Notes: generated by a model not told the origin, from the letters alone. A DNA stretch of 28,014 bases from a bacterium (GCA_024231375.1 JAAEQP010001342.1:1-28014); one strand, 5' to 3'; positions 17,096-25,070 are shown, counted from the stretch's first letter. Translations and numbers: made by a program.

Positions 17096-18628
17096 ATGAG
17101 CAGCCAAGAGAATAGCGATTCAGGAGCAGCGGTCGGCTGGTGGCAGCCGGTGGTGTTTGCCGCCATGGCGGGCGGCATGGGATGGGGTATCCGGGGGCAG
17201 TACGGCCACGAGACCGGCGCCATGATCGCGGGCGTACTCGTGAGCCTTACGTTGGCGTTTCTGATGTGTCCCGGGAAGTCTCCGCTGCAACTGGTGCGCG
17301 CGGTGGCGCTGGCCACCATCGCCATGGGCTTTGGCGGTTCCATGAGCTACGGGCAGACCGTAGGCCTCACGCACGACGGCCCGCTGGTGGGGCATTGTGG
17401 CGCCTTCGCGTGGGGCATGCTCGGACTGGGCATCAAGGGCGGCATCTGGATCGGTTTCGCGGGATTCTTCCTGGGGCTGGGCCTTGGCGGGAAACGATAC
17501 CGCCCCCTCGAAATGCTCAAACTGGTTCTGGCCATGCTCCTCGCCGTTGCGGTGGGCTGGTCTATCCTGAACCGGCCGCACAACCCCGAGAACATGCTCC
17601 TGCCCTTGCTCTACTTCTCGGACCACTGGTACTGGGAACCGGAGATCCTTGGCAAGGTGAGGCATCGGCCCGAGGTCTGGGGCGGACTGCTGTTCGCGCT
17701 TGTCACCGCGGTCGGATACGCGTCCCGCGTGAAGAAGGATACGCTCGCCCGCAACATGGCCTTGTGGGGATTTCTGGGCGGCGCACTTGGTTTTCCGTTC
17801 GGGCAGTGCTTTCAAGCATCCAACGCATGGTTCCCAGGCATCTTCCGCGAGGGGTTGACGGAACGCCTGGCGCACTGGAACGCCGTCGAGACCTTCTTCG
17901 GAACGTTCATGGGCAAGGTGACCGGCGTGGGCCTTTGGTTCAACGATGGTTTCGTAGCCCATTTCACGCACTGGAACAGCATGGAGACCGTTTTCGGAGC
18001 GGTCATGGGCGGGGTCCTTGGCCTTGGCCTTTGGCTCAACCGGAAGAAGATTGATGTCACCCCGGACGCCGATGATCGCCCCATGCCTTACTGGGGAGAA
18101 GGTGTGCTGCTGGCCATGCACCTGTTCCTGCTCATCGCCATGTCGTTCGTCGGAGGCTATTGGCCGGACGCGATCTATGATTTCGGCATGATGATGGGCC
18201 TGATCCCGCTCGTGGCCTGCATTCGCGGCCGGTTCTGGCCTTACCTCCAGGTGTTGCCCATCACGCTTCTGCCCATTGCGGGAAAGACGCTTCAGGCGTG
18301 CGGGCTCGGCGAACAGACCCACACGGAACCGGGCGTGGCCTGGCCGGTGTACTTCATCGTGCCCATGGCCGCGGCCACGGCCTTCGCGATCTGGGCGGGT
18401 CTCAAGACGGCCCTGGGGGACGGCCACCGCACCTTTGTACGGGACGCCCTGCTGTTCACGGCCTGGATGTATTTCTGGCTGAACCAGGCGTTCTTCAGCT
18501 TCCCCTGGCCCTATATTGGCGGAGGCGGACGCGTCGACGACGGCCTCATCTTCACGGTGTGCGCACTCGGTCTGACCATCATGGTACTTATCAACCGGAA
18601 GCGGACTGAATGCTCCGCAGCGTGTTAG
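17096..18628 (+). CDS. Unrecognised polytopic membrane protein with internal repeat
   Basis: A 510-residue protein of about ten or more hydrophobic spans, rich in Gly, Trp and Met. ATG 17096 follows AAGGGAG. I do not recognise the family. Features seen: an N-terminal glycine-rich hairpin MAGGMGWGIRGQYGHETGAM, a GMLGLGIKGGIWIGFAG segment, and two tandem copies of a 24-residue unit beginning HWNAVETFFG (260-283) and HWNSMETVFG (292-315), period 32 residues, each ending GLWFN or GLWLN. Conserved His, Gln and Glu in the hydrophobic hairpins (QYGHETG, SYGQTVGLTH) suggest a channel or transporter. Its place between a sialidase and a UroD-like gene hints at uptake of released glycan products, which is inference only. 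No ATP-binding or catalytic motif is seen. Confidence 0.85.
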   Translation: MSSQENSDSGAAVGWWQPVVFAAMAGGMGWGIRGQYGHETGAMIAGVLVSLTLAFLMCPGKSPLQLVRAVALATIAMGFGGSMSYGQTVGLTHDGPLVGHCGAFAWGMLGLGIKGGIWIGFAGFFLGLGLGGKRYRPLEMLKLVLAMLLAVAVGWSILNRPHNPENMLLPLLYFSDHWYWEPEILGKVRHRPEVWGGLLFALVTAVGYASRVKKDTLARNMALWGFLGGALGFPFGQCFQASNAWFPGIFREGLTERLAHWNAVETFFGTFMGKVTGVGLWFNDGFVAHFTHWNSMETVFGAVMGGVLGLGLWLNRKKIDVTPDADDRPMPYWGEGVLLAMHLFLLIAMSFVGGYWPDAIYDFGMMMGLIPLVACIRGRFWPYLQVLPITLLPIAGKTLQACGLGEQTHTEPGVAWPVYFIVPMAAATAFAIWAGLKTALGDGHRTFVRDALLFTAWMYFWLNQAFFSFPWPYIGGGGRVDDGLIFTVCALGLTIMVLINRKRTECSAAC

Positions 18629-18641
18629 GGGGGCTGACGAC

Positions 18642-19646
18642 ATGACGAATCGCGAGCGCGTAAGGGCCACGCTCAATCACCAACAGCCGGACGCTGTCCC
18701 GTACCACATCGAATTCACCCAGGTGGCCCACGCCAAGATGGTGGAGTATCTGGGCGACGCCGATTTCGCGTCCAGCCTTGGCAATGCGCTGTCGGACCTC
18801 GGCACGACGCCGCCGGGCGCATGGCGGGAAGTGCGGCCCGGTATCTGGGAAGATCAGTTCGGCGTGCAGTGGGACCGAAGCATCGACAAAGACATCGGCG
18901 TGGTCTGCAATCAAGTGGTCATGCGGGAGAATCTGGAGGAAGTGACTTTCCCCGATCCCCATGACCCAGCGCGCTGGGCGGGCTACGCGAATATGCGAAC
19001 GGACGGGAATGGAGAGTTCTGGGTGCCCAACCTGGGGTTCAGCCTTTTCGAACGGGCCTGGACCCTATACGGCATGGAGAACCTTCTGATTGCCATGGCG
19101 TCCGAGCCGGATGTTGCCCACCGCCTCTTCGACCGGATCCTCGAGTTCAACCTGGCGATCATCGAGCACGCCTGTGGCTACGACGTTGATGCCATGATGT
19201 TCGGCGACGACTGGGGTTCACAGTACGGCCTGATCATGGGAATCGACTTGTGGCGCGAGTTCATCGGCCCCCGCGTCAGACAGATGTACCAAGCCGTTCG
19301 AGCCAAGGGCAAGTACGTGATCATCCACAGTTGCGGCAAAGTGGATGAACTGTTCCCCGACCTCATTGAAGCGGGGCTGCATTGCTTCAACCCGTTCCAA
19401 CCGGAGGTCATCGACGTGTTCGATGCGAAACGCCGCTACGGCGGTGAACTCAGCTTCTTCGGCGGCATCAGCACGCAGAGAACCTTGCCGTACGGGACAC
19501 CCGAACAGGTTCGGGAAGAGGTCAAACGTCTCCTGGACGAAGTCGGCAAGAATGGGGGGCTCATCGCCGCCCCGGCCCATGACACTCCCGCAGACGCCAG
19601 ACCCGAGAACATCGCGGCCATGATCGAAGTCCTGCAACAGCAGTAG
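18642..19646 (+). CDS. Uroporphyrinogen decarboxylase-like (MtaA/CmuA-type) protein
   Basis: A 334-residue cytoplasmic protein of the URO-D superfamily, beginning with MTNRERVRATLNHQQPDAVP as is typical of non-haem members. ATG 18642 follows a G-rich ribosome binding site 13 bp after the previous stop, so the two are probably one operon. H229-S-C231 and C248 (HSCGK...LHCFNPFQPE) match the zinc-binding His/Cys arrangement of methyltransferases such as MtaA and CmuA, which move methyl groups between a corrinoid protein and a thiol or pterin. True HemE enzymes lack this pattern. No corrinoid protein gene is in the window. A role in demethylation of glycan- or diet-derived methyl compounds is possible; the substrate is unknown. 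Confidence 0.85.
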   Translation: MTNRERVRATLNHQQPDAVPYHIEFTQVAHAKMVEYLGDADFASSLGNALSDLGTTPPGAWREVRPGIWEDQFGVQWDRSIDKDIGVVCNQVVMRENLEEVTFPDPHDPARWAGYANMRTDGNGEFWVPNLGFSLFERAWTLYGMENLLIAMASEPDVAHRLFDRILEFNLAIIEHACGYDVDAMMFGDDWGSQYGLIMGIDLWREFIGPRVRQMYQAVRAKGKYVIIHSCGKVDELFPDLIEAGLHCFNPFQPEVIDVFDAKRRYGGELSFFGGISTQRTLPYGTPEQVREEVKRLLDEVGKNGGLIAAPAHDTPADARPENIAAMIEVLQQQ

Positions 19647-19686
19647 CGCCAAGTCCTCAGTCGTGGGATCTGCCAGGGAGCACGGG

Positions 19687-20262
19687 TCACTTGGAGTCGT
19701 TGGCGGCGACGGGTGTGCCCTCAGTTGCGACCGACCGGACAGCGCGCAGAAGGCCTTTGGATGGGGCGCGCTCGGTCTTCGGCTTGAAGAGGAGGCGGTA
19801 GGTGGTCTTGTACTCGTTGATGACTGGTTCCACGATGGCTGCGGGTCCGATGGACGTGAAGAAGAAGGCCGCAATCGCGAGGTACACCAGACTGATAAGT
19901 CGTTCCCAGGTTAACCGACGGCCAACCCACCACTCGTTGAGAACGACGGCCAAATCGGGGATGAGCAGTTGCGTTCCTCCCACCACGAACACGGCGAATC
20001 CCAGCGCCTTGGCGAGAATCGGGACGGCCGTAGCCGGGCTGTATCGAAATAGCAGCGCCCCCGCAACCAACATGAGCACGCCCAGCCTGCGGAGCGAGGT
20101 CCGGTGCAGAAACACGGAGATCAGGCGTCGCGTCGCCTTGGGGAACAGAAACCCAATGATCCCGAGAAGAGACGTCACCGAAAACAGGACCCAAAGGAGT
20201 ATGGACGCAGCCACCACAATCCCCTGCCATATTCGCAACGAATGGCGCCATGGCGCCGGCAC
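19687..20262 (-). CDS. Small hypothetical membrane protein
   Basis: A 191-residue protein with about four hydrophobic spans (about 13-41, 59-75, 80-100 and 118-142) and a basic cytoplasmic-like tail (YRLLFKPKTERAPSKG). I recognise no family. The start is a GTG at 20262; the frame stays open upstream for at least 30 codons without an ATG, GTG or TTG, and no good ribosome binding site is visible. It is convergent with the UroD-like gene (40 bp apart) and divergent from msrA, so it is transcribed alone. Codon choice fits the neighbouring genes. The antisense frames here are weaker, so this is the best reading of the region. Confidence 0.65.
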   Translation of the reverse strand: MPAPWRHSLRIWQGIVVAASILLWVLFSVTSLLGIIGFLFPKATRRLISVFLHRTSLRRLGVLMLVAGALLFRYSPATAVPILAKALGFAVFVVGGTQLLIPDLAVVLNEWWVGRRLTWERLISLVYLAIAAFFFTSIGPAAIVEPVINEYKTTYRLLFKPKTERAPSKGLLRAVRSVATEGTPVAANDSK

Positions 20263-20430
20263 ACCCGCGGCCAGGGCCGTTTCGCGCTTGTCTACCTCGT
20301 AACGTGAAACATTTGGGCCGGGCGGACGATTCCGAGATTCAGCTTACTTTCTGGATGGCGCCACCCCGATTCGGGCAGGATCCGGACGCCCGGCGTGTTA
20401 TCTCTCGGAAGTGACGTGATGTCTTGAACG

Positions 20431-20439
20431 AGGAGAGGG
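20431..20439 (+). promoter_or_regulatory. Ribosome binding site that decides the msrA start
   Basis: AGGAGAGGG ends two bases before the ATG at 20442, with the AGGAG core 6 bp away. It favours ATG 20442 over the in-frame TTG at 20424. Confidence 0.6.
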
Positions 20440-20441
20440 CC

Positions 20442-21047
20442 ATGAGGATCGAATGGTGCGCACGAATCGCTCTGTGCGCCGTGCTTGTCATCTACCCCGG
20501 TTGCCTCGTGGAGGTTACGCAGGAACAGACCCCGGTTTCGGACGCGCCGCCGCCGGCCGCCGTGAGGAGCGAGGACATGGAGAGAGCCCTGTTTGCCGCG
20601 GGGTGCTTCTGGCACGTGGAGGAGACGTTCCGCACCACCAAGGGCGTGATCGACACCACGTCCGGCTACACCGGTGGCACAACGAAGGATCCCGCGTACA
20701 AGGAGGTGTGCTCGGGGAAGACAGGCCATGCCGAGACGGTAGAAGTGGTGTTCGACCCCGAACAGATCTCGTATGAGCAACTGCTGGACCTGTTCTGGAA
20801 GCTGCACGACCCGACGACGTTGAACCGCCAGGGCCCGGACAGGGGCACCCAGTACCGGTCGGCGGTATTCTACGTGAGCCCCGAGCAGAAAGCGGCCGCG
20901 GAAGCTTCGAGGAAGCGAATCGAGAATTCGGGCAAGTACAAGCGCCCCGTCGTGACCGAGATCACCGCTGCGTCGCACTTCTACCCCGCCGAAGATTACC
21001 ATCAGGAGTACCTGAAGAAGCGGGGCCTTGCCCACTGCCCCTCGTAG
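20442..21047 (+). CDS. msrA: Exported peptide-methionine (S)-S-oxide reductase MsrA
   Basis: A 201-residue MsrA that reduces the S-epimer of methionine sulfoxide in proteins. The catalytic motif is GCFW at 54-57 with nucleophile C55; SGYTGGTT, CSGKTGHAETVEV and GTQYRSAVFY are also family signatures. C199 near the C-terminus could be the resolving cysteine. The N-terminal 45 residues are an extra segment: a hydrophobic stretch (IALCAVLVIYPGC) followed by a Pro/Asp-rich linker. C21 follows YPG, a poor lipobox, so either a lipoprotein or a signal-anchored periplasmic form is likely; most MsrA are cytoplasmic. It is single-gene, with 179 bp of divergent intergenic DNA upstream. The residue after GCFW is His, where Gly or similar is common. 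Confidence 0.92.
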   Translation: MRIEWCARIALCAVLVIYPGCLVEVTQEQTPVSDAPPPAAVRSEDMERALFAAGCFWHVEETFRTTKGVIDTTSGYTGGTTKDPAYKEVCSGKTGHAETVEVVFDPEQISYEQLLDLFWKLHDPTTLNRQGPDRGTQYRSAVFYVSPEQKAAAEASRKRIENSGKYKRPVVTEITAASHFYPAEDYHQEYLKKRGLAHCPS

Positions 21048-21130
21048 GTCGCGTTGTAGCGCGAGCCGGACCGGTGGTATCCTCCGGTCACGGAAGGAAT
21101 GGGGTCCGTCAACTCGCGGGGGAATGTGAC

Positions 21131-22894
21131 TTGCTCGCACGCGCACTGCTCTATGCGCGCACGCTACGCTACCTGAAGCCGAGCCAGGTGGCGTGGCGAC
21201 TCCGCAAGAAGATCCTCGGTTCCACTCCCCCACCGGCCCGGATCGATAGCACCGGCCCACCCGACTGCGCGGCGGCACAAAGCCTGCGCGGCCTGCTTGG
21301 GCGTCTTGATGCCTCCCGCAGCGGCGAAGACGCAGACGCCCTGCGATCGGGTAGCCTTCGCATCCTCAATACCGACGTGGACGTGCGCAACGGCATGCCG
21401 TGGCACGACGACGCCATGCCGCGCCTGTGGCGCTACAACCTTCACTACTGCACCTGTGTCCGGACCCTTGCCGCCCCCAACCTCGATGCGCCCTCGGATT
21501 CGGATCGTGAACTGACCTACGGGTGGATGCGGGACTGGGTGGACAACAATCCGCCCCACTCCGGCCCCGGCTGGGAACCCTTCGTCGTAGCGTCCCGCCT
21601 GTTGAATTGGTCCCTCGCGTGCGCCGTCTTCGGGGAGACGTCCGCCGATATTCTCGGAAGCATGGAACAACAGTGCGTTTACCTTCAGCGAAACCTTGAA
21701 TGGGATGTGCTCGCGAACCATCTGCTGAAGGACCTCTTCGCCTTGGTGGTTGCCGGGAGCTTTCTCGGAGCCGAGTCGCGCGCCGGACGCGAAGCGCTCG
21801 ATTCGGCCCTGCCGCTCCTTGAACGGCAACTGGCCGAGCAGATTCTGCCCGACGGCGGCCACTACGAGCGCAGTGCCATGTATCACGCCCACGTGTTGGA
21901 AGATGCGCTCATGGCCTGGACCGCGCTACGCGATAAGCCGACGTGGTTGACGGACGCTATCGCGAGAATGGGAGACTATCTGGCCAAGATCCGCTACGAG
22001 GATGGCGGGATCCCCTTGTTCGGCGACGCGGCCCTGGACGGGTGTATCGCGCCTGATGTCCTGCTGGGTGCAGTGCAGGCGGCCACGGAGGTCGAATGCG
22101 CCGTGACATCCGACGCGGGCTGCGCCCTGCCCGACTCGGGGTACTACACTCTCGGCGGACCACACGGGCGCATGATGGCGAAGGCGGGTTCGCCCGGCCC
22201 GGCCTACCAACTTGCCCACGCCCACTGCGACGCGCTCAGCTATGAGTTGAGTCTCGGCGCAACCCGCGTCATCGTGGACAGTGGCGTTAATGAATACCAG
22301 GCCGGTCCGTGGCGCGACTATTGCCGGAGCACGCGCGCCCACAACACGGTTCAACTCGACGCGCGGGATCAACTGGAGTTCTGGGGCGAGTTTCGTGTGG
22401 GAAGGCGTTACCGTGCGGCGGTTACGACGTGGAATGCCGATGCGAAGCTCACCACACTGACTGCCGAGCACGATGGATTCGCGCCGTACACCCACGAGCG
22501 CGTGTTCGCGCTGGTCGAGGGACGGTTCTGGATCGTGATCGACACCGTTGAAGGAAGTCGCGCGACGGTGGCGCGGAGTTTCGTCCACTTCCATCCCGAT
22601 GCGCAGGTAGCACCCGACGGCGAGGTGTGGCGCGCCGAATCCGGGGCCGCAACGCTCACGATTGTGCCGTTCGGCGCGGACGGCGTCCAGCATGTCCGCG
22701 GCGAAGACGACGCCATTCAGGGATGGTACTGCCCCGAGTTCGGTAGCCGCGTTCCCGCGAGCGTGCTGTGCATCGGGAAGACGCTGCAACCGCCCTCGAC
22801 CTTCGGGTACGGGCTGTTCCCCTCGCGCGAGGATGCGCTGACCGGCGATGAAGTAGCGTCGCTGGCCGAGACCATTCGCGGCGGAATCACTTGA
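21131..22894 (+). CDS. Heparinase II/III-like polysaccharide lyase
   Basis: A 587-residue protein with an N-terminal helical (alpha/alpha)-toroid domain and a C-terminal beta-sandwich, the heparinase II/III layout. Family-like segments include NNPPHSGPGWEPFVVASRLLNW, NHLLKDLFAL, DGGHYERSAMYH and, in the sandwich, LAHAHCDALSYELSLG followed by VDSGVNEYQAGPWRDYCRSTRAHNTV. These enzymes cleave uronate-containing polysaccharides by beta-elimination; homologues also occur in exopolysaccharide loci where they trim or turn over the product. I choose TTG 21131 because family similarity begins at LARALLYARTLRYLKPSQVAWRLRKK and GGGGGA lies upstream; an in-frame GTG at 21074 would add 19 residues without similarity. 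No signal peptide is obvious, unusual for a secreted lyase. Confidence 0.85.
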   Translation: MLARALLYARTLRYLKPSQVAWRLRKKILGSTPPPARIDSTGPPDCAAAQSLRGLLGRLDASRSGEDADALRSGSLRILNTDVDVRNGMPWHDDAMPRLWRYNLHYCTCVRTLAAPNLDAPSDSDRELTYGWMRDWVDNNPPHSGPGWEPFVVASRLLNWSLACAVFGETSADILGSMEQQCVYLQRNLEWDVLANHLLKDLFALVVAGSFLGAESRAGREALDSALPLLERQLAEQILPDGGHYERSAMYHAHVLEDALMAWTALRDKPTWLTDAIARMGDYLAKIRYEDGGIPLFGDAALDGCIAPDVLLGAVQAATEVECAVTSDAGCALPDSGYYTLGGPHGRMMAKAGSPGPAYQLAHAHCDALSYELSLGATRVIVDSGVNEYQAGPWRDYCRSTRAHNTVQLDARDQLEFWGEFRVGRRYRAAVTTWNADAKLTTLTAEHDGFAPYTHERVFALVEGRFWIVIDTVEGSRATVARSFVHFHPDAQVAPDGEVWRAESGAATLTIVPFGADGVQHVRGEDDAIQGWYCPEFGSRVPASVLCIGKTLQPPSTFGYGLFPSREDALTGDEVASLAETIRGGIT

Positions 22895-22963
22895 AATTGA
22901 GCGTACGAACACCCCAGTATGGGCTTGAATCGGGGTTCCAATCAGAGGAAGGTCTGTAGCTCT

Positions 22964-23728
22964 ATGTCCGCCGACACAGACACGGCACCACCCATCTCCC
23001 TCTGCGGCGCAAGCTTTGCGTACGGATCGCGCGTGGCGCTGGAGAACGTGTGCCTGGACGTGCCGGCGGGGGACTTCATCAGCGTCATCGGCCCCAACGG
23101 CGGCGGCAAGACGACGCTCTTGAAGCTCATTCTGGGATTGCTCAAGCCTGCCGAGGGCACGGTCAGGGTTTACGGCGTGCCTCCGCGCCGGGCACGCCGC
23201 CGCATGGGTTACACGCCGCAGCACGCCCACCATGATCCCAAGTTTCCCGTCACCGTCATGGACGTGGTGCTCATGGGTCGGCTGGACCGCCATTGGGGCG
23301 GGCGGTATGCCGCCGCGGACCGCGACAAGGCCATGGACGCCCTGAGAGAGATGGAACTTGCCGACTTGCCGGACCGGCCGTTCGAGGCCCTGTCGGGCGG
23401 TCAACGGCAACGGGTACTCATCGCGCGGGCGCTCGTCTCCGATCCCGACGTGCTGCTCCTGGACGAACCCACGGCGAACGTCGATGCCATGGCGGGCAAC
23501 CGATTGCTGGAATTGCTCGCCCAACTCAACGACCGAATGACCATCCTCATGGTGTCCCACGATCTGGGATTCGTGGCTGAAATGGTGCGTCACGTCATCT
23601 GCGTGAACCGCAATGTGGTGATGCATCCCACAAGCGATATCACCGGCGAGACCATCAAGGACATCTACGGCGCGGAACTGCGGATGGTGCGCCACGACCA
23701 CCACATCGAGGGCCACGACCATGGGTGA
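22964..23728 (+). CDS. znuC: Zinc/manganese-type ABC transporter ATP-binding protein (ZnuC-like)
   Basis: A 254-residue ABC ATPase that should power metal import with the permease encoded next. Walker A GPNGGGKTT is at 43-51, the Q-loop near Q86, the signature LSGGQ at 143-147, Walker B VLLLDEP at 163-169 and the switch histidine at H199. The HHDPKFPVTVMDVVLMGR segment and the C-terminal His/Asp-rich tail (HDHHIEGHDHG) are typical of the ZnuC/MntB/SitB group. ATG 22964 is preceded by AGAGGAAGG; an in-frame ATG at 22919 would add 15 residues without similarity. It overlaps the permease gene by 8 bp. No substrate-binding protein gene is adjacent, so the specificity (Zn, Mn or Fe) is open and the gene symbol is by similarity. 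Confidence 0.9.
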   Translation: MSADTDTAPPISLCGASFAYGSRVALENVCLDVPAGDFISVIGPNGGGKTTLLKLILGLLKPAEGTVRVYGVPPRRARRRMGYTPQHAHHDPKFPVTVMDVVLMGRLDRHWGGRYAAADRDKAMDALREMELADLPDRPFEALSGGQRQRVLIARALVSDPDVLLLDEPTANVDAMAGNRLLELLAQLNDRMTILMVSHDLGFVAEMVRHVICVNRNVVMHPTSDITGETIKDIYGAELRMVRHDHHIEGHDHG

Positions 23729-24569
23729 GTTCTTCAGCGCCCTGCTCAACCCGGACCTGGCCTTCCTGCGCTACACCCTCGTGGTCGGACTCCTGGCCAG
23801 TGCCTCCTTCGGCATCGTCGGCACCTATGTGGTCGCCCGCCGGCTGACCTACATCGCCGCCGCCATTTCCCATTGCGTTCTGGGAGGCATCGGACCGGCC
23901 CTGTACCTGAAGCATGCCTGTGGCGTTACGTGGATGGAGCCCATGTACGGCGCGGTGGCCGCCGCGCTGCTCTCGGCCCTCGTCATTGGCCTCGTGAGCC
24001 TCTACGCCCGTGAACGGGAAGACACGGTTATCGGCGCGGTGTGGGCGGTTGGGATGGCGATTGGGCTGCTCTTCATCGCGCGCACACCAGGCTATATCGA
24101 CCCCATGAGCTACCTGTTCGGCGACATCCTTCTGGTCTCCCGGCGCGATGTGTGGCTCATCCTAATGCTGGACGCGGTGGTGGTGGGATTGGGTCTGTTC
24201 TTCTTCAACAAGTTCGTGGCGGTGTGCTTCGACGAGGAATACGCGGAGTTGCGCGGCATACGGGTCCAGGTCTATCACCTGTTCCTACTGTGCCTGACCG
24301 CGCTGACGGTCGTCCTGCTGGTGACAGTCGTCGGGATTGTGATGGTGATCGCCTTGCTGACGCTGCCCGCCGCCACGGCCGGCCAGTTCAGCCGCCGCAT
24401 CTGGCAGATGATGCTGTTGTCCGTGCTGTTCTGTATGGCCTTCACCGGGGGTGGGATCGCGTTGAGCTACGGTCCGGGGTTGCCGACGGGCCCGACCATC
24501 ATCATGGTGGGTGGCGTGACCTATCTCGTCGCCTTGCTTGCGAAGCGGCTGCTTCGCCGAACGAACTGA
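23721..24569 (+). CDS. znuB: ABC-3 family metal transporter permease (ZnuB-like)
   Basis: A 282-residue inner-membrane permease with about eight hydrophobic spans, matching the ABC-3 family that forms the channel of Zn/Mn/Fe importers. The segment GIVGTYVVARRLTYIAAAISHCVLGGIGPAL matches the conserved RRLxxxxxAISH region near the N-terminus, and TVVGIVMVIALLTLPAATA matches the conserved late span. ATG 23721 lies inside the end of the ATPase gene, so translation is coupled. Its stop is only 10 bp from the stop of the convergent Spy-like gene. A 7-bp hairpin overlaps its 3' end (24540-24557). Metal specificity cannot be told from sequence. Confidence 0.92.
   Translation: MGEFFSALLNPDLAFLRYTLVVGLLASASFGIVGTYVVARRLTYIAAAISHCVLGGIGPALYLKHACGVTWMEPMYGAVAAALLSALVIGLVSLYAREREDTVIGAVWAVGMAIGLLFIARTPGYIDPMSYLFGDILLVSRRDVWLILMLDAVVVGLGLFFFNKFVAVCFDEEYAELRGIRVQVYHLFLLCLTALTVVLLVTVVGIVMVIALLTLPAATAGQFSRRIWQMMLLSVLFCMAFTGGGIALSYGPGLPTGPTIIMVGGVTYLVALLAKRLLRRTN
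24540..24557. terminator. Possible hairpin at the end of the metal permease gene
   Basis: GCGAAGC (24540-24546) and GCTTCGC (24551-24557) pair perfectly around GGCT. It lies inside the last codons of the permease and just beyond the convergent Spy-like gene stop. There is no T-run on either side, so a terminator role is weakly supported. Confidence 0.3.
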
Positions 24570-24579
24570 GAACGGGAGA

Positions 24580-25059
24580 TCACTCGGCAGACGCGTCAGG
24601 ACCTCCGAAGCCTGGAGGACCGAAGGACGGCGGCCCGATCGGCAGGTGGGGGAACCAGTGCTTGCGGCGTTCGCCGAATTCCTTTTCCCATTTCTCGGCT
24701 TGTTCAGGCGTGAGTACGGCCTTCACCTCGTCTCTGGCCTTGCGGAAGTGATCGGCCAATCTGGGTTCGACCTCTTCGCGAAGCGCCATGAGTTCTTCAC
24801 CCGTGCTTCGGAAGATGGCCTCGATTTCGTCCCTTTGATCGTCGGTGAGGTCGAGTTTCCTCTGCATGTGTCCGGCAATGCGTGTGGGAATGGCGGACGG
24901 ATCTTTGAAGGCGTCCCGCATGCGGGACCAGATCATGTGCGACGTGACTCCGCCTCCGGCCACCGCACCGCAGAGGAAGATCACCAGCGCAAGCACCGCG
25001 GTCTTCAACCAGTGCCGCTTGCGTCTGCGGGACGGTCTCGGTGCGCTCGATTCACTCAT
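24580..25059 (-). CDS. Spy/CpxP-like periplasmic protein (Metal_resist-type)
   Basis: A 159-residue protein. A basic N-terminus (PRPSRRRKRHW) precedes a single hydrophobic segment at 19-38, a signal peptide or anchor, so the rest is periplasmic. The mature part is helical and has two LTxxQ motifs, LTDDQ (71-75) and LTPEQ (116-120), the hallmark of Spy, CpxP, ZraP and CnrX relatives. Histidines at 41, 64, 104, 134 and 138 could bind metal. A Pro/Gly-rich tail follows. The start is ATG 25059 because AGGAG at 25066-25070 lies 6 bp upstream; the longer frame to 25194 runs into the neighbouring gene. It is the third gene of the sigma factor operon, so it is probably the extracytoplasmic sensor or chaperone of that system. 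Confidence 0.85.
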   Translation of the reverse strand: MSESSAPRPSRRRKRHWLKTAVLALVIFLCGAVAGGGVTSHMIWSRMRDAFKDPSAIPTRIAGHMQRKLDLTDDQRDEIEAIFRSTGEELMALREEVEPRLADHFRKARDEVKAVLTPEQAEKWEKEFGERRKHWFPHLPIGPPSFGPPGFGGPDASAE

Positions 25060-25065
25060 GGCGAT

Positions 25066-25070
25066 CTCCT
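25066..25070 (-). promoter_or_regulatory. Ribosome binding site that decides the Spy-like start
   Basis: On the minus strand AGGAG lies 6 bp before the ATG at 25059 and sits immediately after the stop codon of the putative anti-sigma gene (25071-25073), consistent with tight operon translation. Confidence 0.6.

Noticed and set aside
17120..18676. Minus-strand frame of 518 codons opposite the unknown membrane protein
   Set aside because: Its composition (His, Arg, Pro, Gln-rich, low hydrophobic content) is typical of an antisense shadow; the plus frame has spans, a ribosome binding site and operon context.
18642..19646. Haem biosynthesis HemE
   Set aside because: The H-x-C and downstream Cys pattern and the lone context fit MtaA/CmuA-type relatives; no other haem gene is nearby.
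20292..21278. Minus-strand frame of 328 codons over msrA
   Set aside because: Antisense to msrA, which has all the family motifs; Arg/Gly/His-rich composition of a shadow frame.
21926..23749. Minus-strand frame of 607 codons across the heparinase and ATPase genes
   Set aside because: It covers two well-supported plus-strand genes and has no domain or ribosome binding site.
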